39,084 nucleotides of DNA from Christensenellaceae bacterium Phil7 (GTDB taxonomy: Bacteria > Bacillota > Clostridia > Christensenellales > CAG-138). Below the pieces are notes generated by a model. The model was not told the DNA's origin. It worked only from the letters and a program-made list of their open reading frames with translations, and did no database searches. Position numbers and translations under genes: made by a program. Location: the NCBI GenBank assembly GCA_001940845.1, contig MSGV01000031.1, positions 103,798 through 142,881 on the forward strand. Reading direction: 5' to 3'. Each line of letters opens with the position of its first letter. Positions within the stretch are counted from its first letter, which is position 1. Positions 17,243 to 25,776 of the stretch are shown here, piece after piece.

Positions 17243-17725
17243 TCACTCATGCGAAGCTTCGTTCTTGGTTATAATCATATGAACGAATTCTCTAACCGCA
17301 CCCCTGCCGCCATTGTTATGGCAGATGAAATCGGCCTGCTGCAAAATCTCCGTAATGGAGTCTGCTGGTGCTGCACTTAAGCCGCACCACTGGATGCACT
17401 CCATATCATTTAAGTCATCGCCTATGTAGGCAATTTCCTCCCGAGAAATTCCCATAGAGCTTGCCAGTTCCTTCAACTTGGCCAGTTTATCTTCTATTCC
17501 CTGATATAGTTGTGTGATCTTTAATTCCTGCGCTCGCTGCTCAACGATCTTTGATTTCCTCCCGGTTATGATTACAGGAACAATTCCAAACTCAGGCAAA
17601 AAATTAGAGATCGCATAGCCATCTTTCACATCAAAGGCTTTCATCACTTCGCCATCGGCTCCAATATAAATCCGACCATCCGTCAGTGTGCCATCCACAT
17701 CCATTACAAGCAGCTTGATTTTCAC
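17243..17725 (-). CDS. kdsC: 3-deoxy-D-manno-octulosonate 8-phosphate phosphatase (KdsC)
   Basis: The 160-residue product is a minimal HAD phosphatase without a cap, as in KdsC. Motif I is MDVDGTLTDG with Asp9 and Asp11, motif II is VIITGRKS, and motif III is GDDLND at 102-107. The phrase FDVKDGYAI is typical of KdsC and of the phosphatase half of NeuA fusions. It removes the phosphate from Kdo-8-P to give free Kdo. It overlaps kdsD by four bases and is the last gene of the run. A phosphatase for another 3-deoxy sugar phosphate is the alternative, but kdsA, kdsB and kdsD beside it make Kdo the best reading. Confidence 0.9.
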   Translation of the reverse strand: MKIKLLVMDVDGTLTDGRIYIGADGEVMKAFDVKDGYAISNFLPEFGIVPVIITGRKSKIVEQRAQELKITQLYQGIEDKLAKLKELASSMGISREEIAYIGDDLNDMECIQWCGLSAAPADSITEILQQADFICHNNGGRGAVREFVHMIITKNEASHE

Positions 17726-18699
17726 CGTACAATACCTGCCTTAAAAATATCCTGCATTAGTACAGAGCCGATGACCTCTTGTTTCTCATCCAGCACCGGC
17801 ATCCCGGTGATTTTTCTATCACTCATATACTGTAGAGCGTTGACAGCCATCTCACGGAAATCGATCCATTTCGGAGATCGAGTCATCACAGCATCCACGG
17901 TCTCATCATATACATTGACATTCCGTTCCAGCATACGCCGCAAATCGCCGTCCGTTATTATACCGGCCAGACGGTTTTCTGAGTTCACCACTGTGACCAT
18001 GCTCAACCCCTTGGTACTCATTTCTACAATGGCACCACGCAGAGTGCTTCCGCAGGGTACTACTGCATTAGCTTCTCCTGTATGCATGATATCCCGCACT
18101 TTCACAAGAAGTTTCTTGCCTAGGGCACCAGCAGGATGGTGCAGACCGAAGTCTTCCTCGGTATAATTCTTTGCCCTGGATACCGAAAGAGCCAGAGCAT
18201 CGCCCAAGACCAGCAGAGCCGTAGTACTGGAGGTAGGAGCCAGATGCATATAGCAGGCTTCCTCAAACTCCGGGAAAAAAATATGATGCTGACATTCTCG
18301 AGCCAATGTAGATCTGGGTTTGCCGGTGATGGCTACGGTGGTACAGCCGATATCCTGGAGCACCGGCATCAGGCGGGTCACCTCCTCACTCTCTCCGCTA
18401 TAGCTCATGAGAATCACTACATCTTTACGCTCTACCATGCCTAAATCACCATGCAGTGCTTCACCCGGATGCATAAAAAAGGAGGGGGTACCCAAGCTGG
18501 CCAAGGTAGCAGCAATCTTGGTGGCGATGTGACCTGGCTTTCCCATGCCTGTCAATACTATCTTGCCTTGACAGTTTAATACCAGATTCACTAAGTTTTC
18601 AAAATCTTCTCCCAGGGAATCCCGAGTCTTCACCAAAGCTTCGATCTCCTTATCGAAGACGAACCTAGCTTCCTGGATAATATCAAATTCTGATTTCAT
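17722..18699 (-). CDS. kdsD: D-arabinose 5-phosphate isomerase (KdsD/KpsF/GutQ family)
   Basis: The 325-residue product has an SIS sugar isomerase domain at ~35-170 (GKIVLTGMGKPGHIATKIAATLASLGTPSFFMHPGEALHGDLGM, with catalytic-site His residues) and two CBS domains at ~205-325. This is the full layout of KdsD/KpsF. It converts ribulose 5-phosphate to arabinose 5-phosphate, the first committed step to Kdo. In E. coli the KpsF paralogue belongs to capsule loci, and this gene too is inside a polysaccharide operon. Only two bases separate it from kdsA, and its end overlaps kdsC. Confidence 0.93.
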   Translation of the reverse strand: MKSEFDIIQEARFVFDKEIEALVKTRDSLGEDFENLVNLVLNCQGKIVLTGMGKPGHIATKIAATLASLGTPSFFMHPGEALHGDLGMVERKDVVILMSYSGESEEVTRLMPVLQDIGCTTVAITGKPRSTLARECQHHIFFPEFEEACYMHLAPTSSTTALLVLGDALALSVSRAKNYTEEDFGLHHPAGALGKKLLVKVRDIMHTGEANAVVPCGSTLRGAIVEMSTKGLSMVTVVNSENRLAGIITDGDLRRMLERNVNVYDETVDAVMTRSPKWIDFREMAVNALQYMSDRKITGMPVLDEKQEVIGSVLMQDIFKAGIVR

Positions 18700-18701
18700 T
18701 T

Positions 18702-19475
18702 TTACTCCTGTACTGCGTTATAAACCTTCTGAAGTTTTGACAGCAAAGTCTTCATATCCCTCAAAGGAACCATGTTTGGGCCATCGGATTTGGCATTATC
18801 CGGATCAGGATGGGTCTCCATAAAGAGACCATCCACGCCAACAGCAATGGCGGCCTTAGCCAAGTATTCCACATACTCCCTATTTCCGCCTGTTGAGCTG
18901 CCATTGCCGCCTGGCTTCTGAACGCTATGGGTGGCATCAAAAATCACTGGAACACCCATGGCCTTCATCACTCTCAAGCCAGTCATGTCCACAACCAGGT
19001 TGTTATAGCCGAAGCTAGTGCCACGCTCACAGAGCATAACATTATCATTACCTGACTGGCGTACCTTCTCCAGGCAGTTTCTCATGTCCCAAGCCGCAAG
19101 AAACTGAGCCTTTTTGATGTTGACGCATTTTCCCGTCTTGGCCGCTGCTGCCAACAAGTCGGTTTGACGGCACAGAAATGCGGGGATCTGCAATATGTCC
19201 GCAACTTCGGCAGCGGGCTTTGCCTGCCAGGCCTCGTGAATATCAGTGCAGATAGGAATACCGTAGATATCCTTAACTTTCTGTAGAATCCGCAGACCCT
19301 CTTCTATGCCTGGACCCCGGAAGCTATAGATGGAAGTGCGGTTGGCCTTGTCGAATGAGGCCTTGAAGGTATAGTGTATGCCCAATTCATCGGTGATTTC
19401 TTTCATTTCGGCTGCAATGGTCATAACCATCTCCTCCGATTCGATGACACATGGGCCTGCGATAAGCTGAAACAT
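18702..19475 (-). CDS. kdsA: 3-deoxy-8-phosphooctulonate synthase (KdsA)
   Basis: The 257-residue product is of the DAHP synthase I/KdsA family. It starts [12 protein letters not shown], has [20 protein letters not shown] (the phosphoenolpyruvate and arabinose-5-P site), then [27 protein letters not shown], and [23 protein letters not shown] near the end. It condenses arabinose 5-phosphate with phosphoenolpyruvate to Kdo-8-phosphate. The sequence is KdsA rather than DAHP synthase, because the RTS and SVQ..G phrases are Kdo-specific. It is slightly shorter than the usual ~280 residues but keeps all motifs. GGAG precedes the ATG. Confidence 0.94.
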   Translation of the reverse strand: MFQLIAGPCVIESEEMVMTIAAEMKEITDELGIHYTFKASFDKANRTSIYSFRGPGIEEGLRILQKVKDIYGIPICTDIHEAWQAKPAAEVADILQIPAFLCRQTDLLAAAAKTGKCVNIKKAQFLAAWDMRNCLEKVRQSGNDNVMLCERGTSFGYNNLVVDMTGLRVMKAMGVPVIFDATHSVQKPGGNGSSTGGNREYVEYLAKAAIAVGVDGLFMETHPDPDNAKSDGPNMVPLRDMKTLLSKLQKVYNAVQE

Positions 19476-19491
19476 AAAGATTTTCTCCTTC

Positions 19492-20229
19492 TTATTCTGC
19501 CAGACCGTTTTCTATCATATAGCGCTCCACCTGAACTCGATCCTTTGGTGTATCCACGGAAAGGGTCTTGCAGTGAGCATTGATATAATAGCAATCCTTG
19601 CGGTTCTCAATAAACCTGAATGAGTCGTTTTCTTCAATCTTCTCAATAGGACCTCGGGGGGTTGCATGATAGTATTCCAAAGCCCCCGGCGTAAAAGCAC
19701 CGACGCCCACAAACTTCTGATAGGCGTAATTCATCTCTCCTTTTGGGAACGGAATGGGAGAACGAGATATAAACAGACAAATTCCATCCTTGTTAGTGAC
19801 TATCTTCAGATTGGTAGAATCCACCACTTCCACAGGGTTGGAAAAATCTGTCATCAGGTTGGATACATAGAAACCGTCAGTGGGAATGGTATCAGGGATG
19901 CACTTGACGATGTCCTTGGCCATTACCAGCGGCTCATCGCCATTGATCATAACGTACAAATCAGCGTACACCTTTCTGGACACTTCCCATAGCCGCTCGG
20001 TAGCAGTCTCACAGTCGGGAGAGGTCATGATGACCTGAGCGCCAAATTCCTCTGCTGCAGCCTTGATCTCCTTGTTATCCGTAGCCACGACAACTTCTTC
20101 AAACTCAGCTACCTCTTTGCTGTGCTTCCAGACCCAGTACAGCATTGGCTTGCCGCATATTTGAGCCAAAGGCTTCATATTGAACCGGGAAGAACCACCC
20201 CGGGCAGGGATCATACCGATGATTTTCAT
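19492..20229 (-). CDS. kdsB: 3-deoxy-manno-octulosonate cytidylyltransferase (CMP-Kdo synthetase)
   Basis: The 245-residue product has the N-terminal nucleotide site [24 protein letters not shown] and later [36 protein letters not shown] and [12 protein letters not shown]. These are the conserved blocks of KdsB, with NGDEP replacing the common QGDEP. It couples Kdo to CMP, giving the activated donor. NeuA-type CMP-sialate synthetases share the fold but lack the ATERxxE block in this form. It is 16 bases from kdsA, so the donor pathway genes run in the order kdsB, kdsA, kdsD, kdsC. Confidence 0.9.
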   Translation of the reverse strand: MKIIGMIPARGGSSRFNMKPLAQICGKPMLYWVWKHSKEVAEFEEVVVATDNKEIKAAAEEFGAQVIMTSPDCETATERLWEVSRKVYADLYVMINGDEPLVMAKDIVKCIPDTIPTDGFYVSNLMTDFSNPVEVVDSTNLKIVTNKDGICLFISRSPIPFPKGEMNYAYQKFVGVGAFTPGALEYYHATPRGPIEKIEENDSFRFIENRKDCYYINAHCKTLSVDTPKDRVQVERYMIENGLAE

Positions 20230-20247
20230 ATTGAAAACTCCTTTATA

Positions 20248-21510
20248 TCAAAATTTGTCCTTCAGATTCATGGCTCCCGCAAAGATAGCCAACAGCGGTT
20301 GCTCTTTCCTGAGCTTCCCTGCCATGACGCCGAAGCTTTCTTGATTGACTGTATTTTCAAATTCCCGCTTTGCATTTTCTTGCCTCAGGAATCGATTATC
20401 CTCATTTACTGCTGTGACAATCCCATGCTGCTGCAGGAAACGCTCATACCGATCGAACTTTTCAGCGAAGGTTTTGTTAAATTCCGTGTAGTCAGCCTCA
20501 TAGTAAAGATGTTCTAGCTCCTTAATAGTAATACGCTGGTTCTCATCCACCTTAATAAATGGAATATCGTAAAATTCTGCCATCTCTTGGGTTCTCGTAT
20601 CTATGGCAGCTACCGTTGCAGGGATACCACTAAGAACGGACATGATATTCCCATGTATTCGACTGCCAAATGAGTAATCAAACCGCTCTTCCCTTAAATA
20701 CCAATACCAGTCATTGACATCCGCAATCATTTTTATCCGGTTTTCTGCAAGCAACTTGGCAGAGATCGGTCTGTAATTTCGCATGAATACCGCTCGACTC
20801 TTGAGTCCGCCAACCCATTTCAAAAAGAAATCTTGATCAAACAACGCATCGCCGAAAATATCTTGATCAATGTAAATGCTGTTGCTAAACCGCTCCAGAA
20901 TACCCTCTATCAGCTGAATTCGACCATTTAGAACGGGACGGACTTTGGAAAAGTCAATTTTTGTATTGTCAATCCGCAAATCCCGTCCACACTGGTATAG
21001 AGACGGGCAACCCGTGACCACTGCAGAGTAAAATCCCAACTTGTCAAAATATCTTTTTGTAAAATTCCCTCGCAATGCAAATTCACCACCTGTCTCATAA
21101 ATAGAAGAAATAAACCGTTTGGCAGGTTCTCTGGTCTTTTCCACCAGATCATCTAGCAAGTCGTAGCTGCTCGCTTGACAACCGCATGCCAAGATGTAGA
21201 CAGGAATTTTAATAGTCCGGAATACCTTACTTAATTCCATCATTGCATCATTATAGCTTTCATGGAAAAAATTCGCCATGGGATAAATTATCAAATCAAA
21301 ACTTTCGTTGATCTCATTTACAGTTTCCTTTGTCCGAAAGCAAAGCATATTATCGTTACAGTCGACAGTAGAAACCAATCCCTGGTACCAAACCTTGTTG
21401 CCCCAGTTAGGATAGCCTGCGGGCCAGTCCTGGGCAATGGTCCGGTAATTCGTTTGGGCATAAATATTAACTGCGGAATCCAGTCCTCTCCATATCAATA
21501 TCCTTTTCAC
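20248..21510 (-). CDS. Polysaccharide pyruvyl transferase family protein
   Basis: The 420-residue product matches the pyruvyl transferase (WcaK/CsaB) family. The N-terminal half has a Rossmann-like pattern with YILACGCQASS and GEFALRGNFTKRYFDKLGF (the FALRG phrase is usual). The C-terminal half has FDYSFGSRIHGNIMSVLSGIPATVAAIDTRTQEMAEFYDIP, the family's substrate-binding GSRxHG block. The enzymes transfer a pyruvyl ketal from phosphoenolpyruvate to a sugar. The start is GTG 21510, with a near-perfect GGAGGTGA five bases upstream; an upstream TTG start is unlikely. It is the first gene after a possible small ORF and just before kdsB. A second, frameshifted member lies at 33309-34149. Confidence 0.85.
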   Translation of the reverse strand: MKRILIWRGLDSAVNIYAQTNYRTIAQDWPAGYPNWGNKVWYQGLVSTVDCNDNMLCFRTKETVNEINESFDLIIYPMANFFHESYNDAMMELSKVFRTIKIPVYILACGCQASSYDLLDDLVEKTREPAKRFISSIYETGGEFALRGNFTKRYFDKLGFYSAVVTGCPSLYQCGRDLRIDNTKIDFSKVRPVLNGRIQLIEGILERFSNSIYIDQDIFGDALFDQDFFLKWVGGLKSRAVFMRNYRPISAKLLAENRIKMIADVNDWYWYLREERFDYSFGSRIHGNIMSVLSGIPATVAAIDTRTQEMAEFYDIPFIKVDENQRITIKELEHLYYEADYTEFNKTFAEKFDRYERFLQQHGIVTAVNEDNRFLRQENAKREFENTVNQESFGVMAGKLRKEQPLLAIFAGAMNLKDKF

Positions 21511-21524
21511 GCTAATCACCTCCG

Positions 21525-21692
21525 TTAAATTCCGTGACCGGATTTGTACGCATCCCAACCCAGGATGCGGTAAAAATATACACGAAAAAGCCTAGCATAT
21601 GCATTGATCCCATATAGGAATCTACTTTTTGCATACAACTTCATTCTTGCCGCTGTTATGCCGGAAAAAGCCTCAGTGGCTGTAATTTGCAT
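21525..21692 (-). CDS. Possible small protein between wzx and the pyruvyl transferase gene
   Basis: A 55-codon frame starts MQITATEAFSGITAAR, is rich in Arg, Tyr and Phe, and ends with WDAYKSGHGI. Its stop lies inside the run-up to the next gene's Shine-Dalgarno sequence. Its length almost fills the otherwise empty gap in a tightly packed operon, which favours a real or recently lost gene. There is no good Shine-Dalgarno site and I recognise no family. It could equally be the 3' end of a deleted transferase. Confidence 0.35.
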   Translation of the reverse strand: MQITATEAFSGITAARMKLYAKSRFLYGINAYARLFRVYFYRILGWDAYKSGHGI

Positions 21693-21703
21693 TTTTCATA
21701 AAA

Positions 21704-23242
21704 TTACTTCTTCCTCAATTTATTCTTAATCATATTCAAAGGACCCAAAACCAGCCGCTTTTCATAATCATTCATCTTGAAGCGCCAATTAAGAGCACAG
21801 TAAATCAGAACATACAAAAATACACCAATGCACCAAATGATAGGATCGTAAAAATCTATTATCTGTGCCAGTAACAGGGTAATGACACACATAATTGCAG
21901 GAATTATATAAATCTTTCCTACTTGTTTCCAAAATTGAGGTATATCCATCCCGATGCGCTTCCAGTAGTACCAGTTCATCACCAAACCCTGACCTAGGAA
22001 CAGAGCAATGCCCGTCATCAGAGCAGCACCCACAATCCCCATCACTTGCATCAAAAACCAAGTACCGATCACATTCATGATGGCAATGCCAAAATAGACT
22101 AAAGAGCGAAAACGATGACGATTCTCCGCCATGATTATGCTTAAGAAGATACTCTGAACCAATGGGATCATATTGGGCACCATTAACAGAATCGCTACCC
22201 AATAGGCTTCCTCATAGCCATAACCCGCATAGAACCGAATGAATGGCCGACCAAAAGCGATAAATCCCGTCACCAGAAGAGCGAAGATATATGCCTGAAC
22301 TCGACCAATACGAATGGCAAAATCCAACAGTTCCTGCTGACTGGCTCCCGAGAATACCATTCTGTTGGTTTTTGGTGACAGAATATTTGACACACCGGTG
22401 GTTACAGAAAGAACCATGCCATTAAGGGTCTGACCCACGCTGTAAATAGCAGTGCCCGTTGTAGCTAGTGCGGGTACTGCACCAATCATAACGGTATCTG
22501 TAGCCCCAGATAACAGATTCACAAGTGTCGCAACGAATACCCAGAAGGAAAAACAGAAAATCTCCTTGATCAAGTGCACCGGTAGATTCTTATACCGTGC
22601 TCGGATCTTCAGGCTCCGGCGGATATAGATCAGATAACACAGCTGGGCGAACACATTCACTCCCAACGAGGCCGCAGCCATCCCGATAGACGCAAACCCC
22701 AGCCACAGCATCACCAGATTCATCAGCGGGCCTATACAGGTCGTGACGATATTCATACATTGTAGAAAAATAAACTTCTCGTGGGCATTGACCACCGAGA
22801 CATATGGCGAAACTGAGAAGCTGATGGCCATATTGCAGACCATCAAGAACACCAAGATTCGCATCCGCTCCAGCTGATCTGGAGTCAAGGATTTGCTATA
22901 CCAAAGGTGTAAACTCATGGTAAGAGCGATACCAATAAGAAAGGATACCACAGCGATGACCTGAAAAATGACCATGAACAGACCCAAAACCCGCTCCTCA
23001 CCCTCCTTGTCGTTCGCCACCCGGTACTTTATCAGATACCTAGTCACGGCTGAACCGATGCCAAGCGATATCAGGGATAGATAGCTGGTTACACTGCTGG
23101 AAAGCTTGTACAGGCCATACTCGCTCTGTCCGAGCAGCTCCAGCATAATGGGCGTATAGAAAATGGGGATCAGGTTGCCCAGAATCATATTTACATAATT
23201 TAGTATGACCCCCGCTTTTAATTGACTTTGCTGATTTTCCAT
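21704..23242 (-). CDS. wzx: Wzx-type polysaccharide flippase (MOP superfamily)
   Basis: The 512-residue product has about 12-14 predicted membrane helices and begins with LKAGVILNYVNMILGNLIPIFYTPIMLELLGQSEYGLYKL, the typical N-terminus of Wzx/RfbX flippases. It should move the lipid-linked repeat unit across the membrane. The start is ATG 23242, seven bases after the stop of the upstream gene; the Shine-Dalgarno GGAA is weak and the genes may be translationally coupled. Together with the EpsG-like polymerase at 37.1 kb it implies a Wzx/Wzy-dependent pathway. Confidence 0.9.
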   Translation of the reverse strand: MENQQSQLKAGVILNYVNMILGNLIPIFYTPIMLELLGQSEYGLYKLSSSVTSYLSLISLGIGSAVTRYLIKYRVANDKEGEERVLGLFMVIFQVIAVVSFLIGIALTMSLHLWYSKSLTPDQLERMRILVFLMVCNMAISFSVSPYVSVVNAHEKFIFLQCMNIVTTCIGPLMNLVMLWLGFASIGMAAASLGVNVFAQLCYLIYIRRSLKIRARYKNLPVHLIKEIFCFSFWVFVATLVNLLSGATDTVMIGAVPALATTGTAIYSVGQTLNGMVLSVTTGVSNILSPKTNRMVFSGASQQELLDFAIRIGRVQAYIFALLVTGFIAFGRPFIRFYAGYGYEEAYWVAILLMVPNMIPLVQSIFLSIIMAENRHRFRSLVYFGIAIMNVIGTWFLMQVMGIVGAALMTGIALFLGQGLVMNWYYWKRIGMDIPQFWKQVGKIYIIPAIMCVITLLLAQIIDFYDPIIWCIGVFLYVLIYCALNWRFKMNDYEKRLVLGPLNMIKNKLRKK

Positions 23243-23248
23243 ATATAT

Positions 23249-24034
23249 TCAGTTTCCTTGACTGATGATCGCTACTTCGAAATCCACCCTTGGAAATACT
23301 TCCAGCCTGCCGCCTCGGGTAGCATTGAGTACCTGAATGTTACGCGCATCGCAGTGACGCTTCATGGCGTAATAGGTATCGGTGCTTATATCGGTGCTTG
23401 GAATCACCAAGGAGTCCCTATCCTGGTTATACTTATCGGAAAAATAATCCTTCACCGAGTCATCCACTATGATATTCCCATCCCTATCCCGGCTGATGTG
23501 GAAGTGATGATCCACGCCGATGAGATAGATTTTCTTGAAGCCCATATAGGCGGCGAACTGCGCCGCCGTGTACATGACGGTACTTGCCCAACAGACGCTT
23601 TGAGCAATATCATCGCTAAACCAAAAGGCCTCATCCTTGGTTCCACTCAAGAAAAATTCTTCAGCATCTCTGATATGGATATTAAAATACCACCTCAGAT
23701 TCGCAGGGATGAACTTATGGAGCAGTTTCAGTGCGCTGACCTCTTCCGCACAACCCGCCAGCATCTTCTCATCCTGAGAGATATAATAAGTCGGCCGCCA
23801 TGGGGTTTGATCGAAGATGTAGAAAATCCGATTAAAAGCAAAGGTGGGAATTCCTGCTTCATGAATAGCAGTCAGATCCTCTGCCCGAAGGCTTGGACCG
23901 TTGCCAACAAAGAAGCAGGTCTCACCGTCGTGAATATTCCAATAACTTCGCAGCTGCCTACCATAACGGCTGCTCTCAAAATGTTTAGACAGGTAATTTT
24001 GATGTCGTGCCTGGATGGATTTAATTGGATTCAT
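23249..24034 (-). CDS. DUF115/MptE-like protein (6-hydroxymethylpterin diphosphokinase-like)
   Basis: The 261-residue product carries FFVGNGPSLRAEDL (GNGPSL at 44-49), then FNRIFYIFDQTPWRPTYYISQDE and IYLIGVDHHF. These match the DUF115/MptE-like proteins found in many surface-polysaccharide loci. Archaeal MptE makes a pterin diphosphate, but in bacteria the family also includes Maf proteins that handle nonulosonic acids on flagellin. The GNGPSL motif is also seen in GT42 sialyltransferases that bind CMP-sugars. In this locus it may be a nucleotide-sugar-using transferase; this is inference. I start at ATG 24034, with GGGGAG nine bases upstream inside the end of the previous gene. Confidence 0.7.
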   Translation of the reverse strand: MNPIKSIQARHQNYLSKHFESSRYGRQLRSYWNIHDGETCFFVGNGPSLRAEDLTAIHEAGIPTFAFNRIFYIFDQTPWRPTYYISQDEKMLAGCAEEVSALKLLHKFIPANLRWYFNIHIRDAEEFFLSGTKDEAFWFSDDIAQSVCWASTVMYTAAQFAAYMGFKKIYLIGVDHHFHISRDRDGNIIVDDSVKDYFSDKYNQDRDSLVIPSTDISTDTYYAMKRHCDARNIQVLNATRGGRLEVFPRVDFEVAIISQGN

Positions 24035-24039
24035 ACTCG

Positions 24040-24921
24040 TTATCTCCCCTTCAGGAAACATAGACTGCGATGAACAGCAGCAAAAGCTCTAACCTGTATC
24101 ACGCTGACATTCAAAAAATTTGCAATCTGTTGGTCAGAATACTTTTCCCTCAAATCGCAATAGAGGCTGTATCGGCATCGGACCATGGACAATGAGAGGA
24201 ACTTCGCCTTCTCCATCTGAAATAACACATATCCTCTGGGATTGTCCATGAAAAGCCTAAACCCTGCTTTGGTCAGTCCATCAGGCTTGTATTCATATAT
24301 CCAGATGATATCATCAAAAAAGCGTATCTTATACCCTGCCTGAGCCATCCTATTCCAGGTGACAGCCTCGGTCATGAACTTCTCCCCCTCGAATTCAGGA
24401 TACTTGAATTGTCTATGGACTTCTGTGTACCACACATCTGCTCTCTCTCCATCAATGAACTCAGTGCAATTTTCTCGATAACGATCAAAGGCCGTTCCAT
24501 CCTTGAAAAAATTTGCTAGTCGTCGATTAGTTGTTACTGTTGAGCTTGTGCCCCGCTGCCCTACCAGACCGCAGTATCCTGTCTTGTCTGCAACTGTGCT
24601 ATCCCAGCTTATCACCTTTTCCAAAGCATCATCTGTCAAGTAATCATCGGAGTCCACGGTAAAAAACAGCTCCCCCGCCGCCAAATCCAAGGCGTAGTTG
24701 ATGGCCCTATGCTTTCCACCGTTTTCTTTGTAATAATAGCGGATCGGAAACGGATTACCCTCCTTGATCCAGGCTGCAAACAATTCCTCCGTACCGTCGG
24801 ACGAGCCATCGTCCACGACCAACCATTCAAAATCCATGCAAGTCTGTCGCTGAAGGGAGCGATACAAATTTTCAATGATATAGGCCCGATTATAGGTCGG
24901 GGTAAATACGGTGATCTTCAT
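24040..24921 (-). CDS. Glycosyltransferase family 2
   Basis: The 293-residue product is a GT-A glycosyltransferase: ITVFTPTYNRAYIIENLYRSLQRQ, WLVVDDGSSDGT, GGKHRAINYALDLAAGELFFTVDSDDYLTDDAL, with the metal-binding DSDD. The C-terminal part has a helical block (YSDQQIANFLNVSVIQVRAFA). It should add one sugar to the lipid-linked repeat unit. This form (ending in the ...RCRYSLYCDLREKYS block) differs from the five other GT2 genes of the operon, which start VSxIVPVYN. Five bases separate it from the DUF115 gene. Confidence 0.88.
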   Translation of the reverse strand: MKITVFTPTYNRAYIIENLYRSLQRQTCMDFEWLVVDDGSSDGTEELFAAWIKEGNPFPIRYYYKENGGKHRAINYALDLAAGELFFTVDSDDYLTDDALEKVISWDSTVADKTGYCGLVGQRGTSSTVTTNRRLANFFKDGTAFDRYRENCTEFIDGERADVWYTEVHRQFKYPEFEGEKFMTEAVTWNRMAQAGYKIRFFDDIIWIYEYKPDGLTKAGFRLFMDNPRGYVLFQMEKAKFLSLSMVRCRYSLYCDLREKYSDQQIANFLNVSVIQVRAFAAVHRSLCFLKGR

Positions 24922-24931
24922 TGGTAATAAC

Positions 24932-25739
24932 TTATCGCCTTTCTAAACGTGTTATCATTCGTTTTACGTAATATAAAGGACCATTGTCTAACAGGTCATA
25001 CGCACAAAATGTATATATTTTTTCAAGTATGCTTCCTTTTCTCCGATCCATATAAGCTATAATTCCCGGATTTCTGACAGCACATTTCAACTTCCAGATT
25101 GATTTCCGCCAGAAATTCAACTTCCTGTTTTGTTCAATATTCTTTAGTGCACGTTCCTGTTCCTCTTCGCTCCCCCAGGAATATGTATACAAATGTCTTG
25201 CATACTTCCCATAGTCCTTCATACCCACGATCCTCAGATTTCCATACTTACTGGTGCGATCCGATTTCTCCCATTCTGGCAAAACGCTTTCCAAAACTTT
25301 TGTGTCTCTAGTTACATTTGTGCCGGACGGAAACACATAATTCTCATATGCTTCCATCATTGCACGTATCACAAAATGCCCTTTAATTGCACCAAAGCCA
25401 AGTCCTGTAGCAATCGTCCTCACATCGTCCGACGCAAGCCAGCAATCGCAGTCCAATAATTCATCAATACTGCAGTGCAGCAAAACATCAGTATCCAAGT
25501 ATACCCCCCCCGTGATGATATATAATCCAAAGACGAGCATAATCGGATACAAAGGCCCATTTTTTTGCAGCGTAAGCGTATTTTACATATGGAATGCAGG
25601 CAATATCAAAATTACTTTCGTTCCATTCAATAATTTCGTAGTCCGGGCAATACCTTTTCCAACTCTCTATGCATTCGTTAATCAGATCTGATTTCGGGTT
25701 TCCGCCAAACCAGCAATAATGGATCTTCTTGGTTATCAT
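24932..25739 (-). pseudogene. Capsule-type glycosyltransferase (GT32-like), out of frame at a G8 tract
   Basis: Two frames together make one protein. The first part (25739-25512) reads MITKKIHYCWFGGNPKSDL...WAFVSDYARLWIIYHHGG, and the second, one frame away, continues VYLDTDVLLHCSIDELLDC and runs to 24932. Joined they give ~268 residues with the DxD of GT32/Och1-like transferases. The break is exactly at eight G (C on the plus strand, 25504-25511). Seven G would restore the frame, while eight gives IYHHGGGILGY-stop. The start is ATG 25739, with AGAGAGGA upstream. It may be switched off by slippage (phase variation), a true mutation, or a sequencing error in the homopolymer. Confidence 0.8.
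25504..25511. repeat. Poly-C/G tract of eight bases inside a glycosyltransferase gene
   Basis: Eight C on the plus strand at the point where the glycosyltransferase frame breaks. This is the longest G/C homopolymer I saw in the window. Loss of one base (or gain of two) restores the full reading frame. Confidence 0.85.
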
Positions 25740-25776
25740 TGCTTTTTTCCTCTCTTTTAACGTATTGACCGGTAGT

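Noticed and set aside
17243-19475. Reading the block as sialic or other nonulosonic acid synthesis
   Set aside because: There is no NeuB/NeuC-like enzyme. The synthase is of the KdsA type, and a KdsD isomerase with CBS domains is specific to arabinose 5-phosphate.
23222-24073. Plus-strand open frame of 283 codons
   Set aside because: It is the mirror of the DUF115/MptE-like gene, which has family motifs, operon spacing and a Shine-Dalgarno site. The plus-strand translation shows none.
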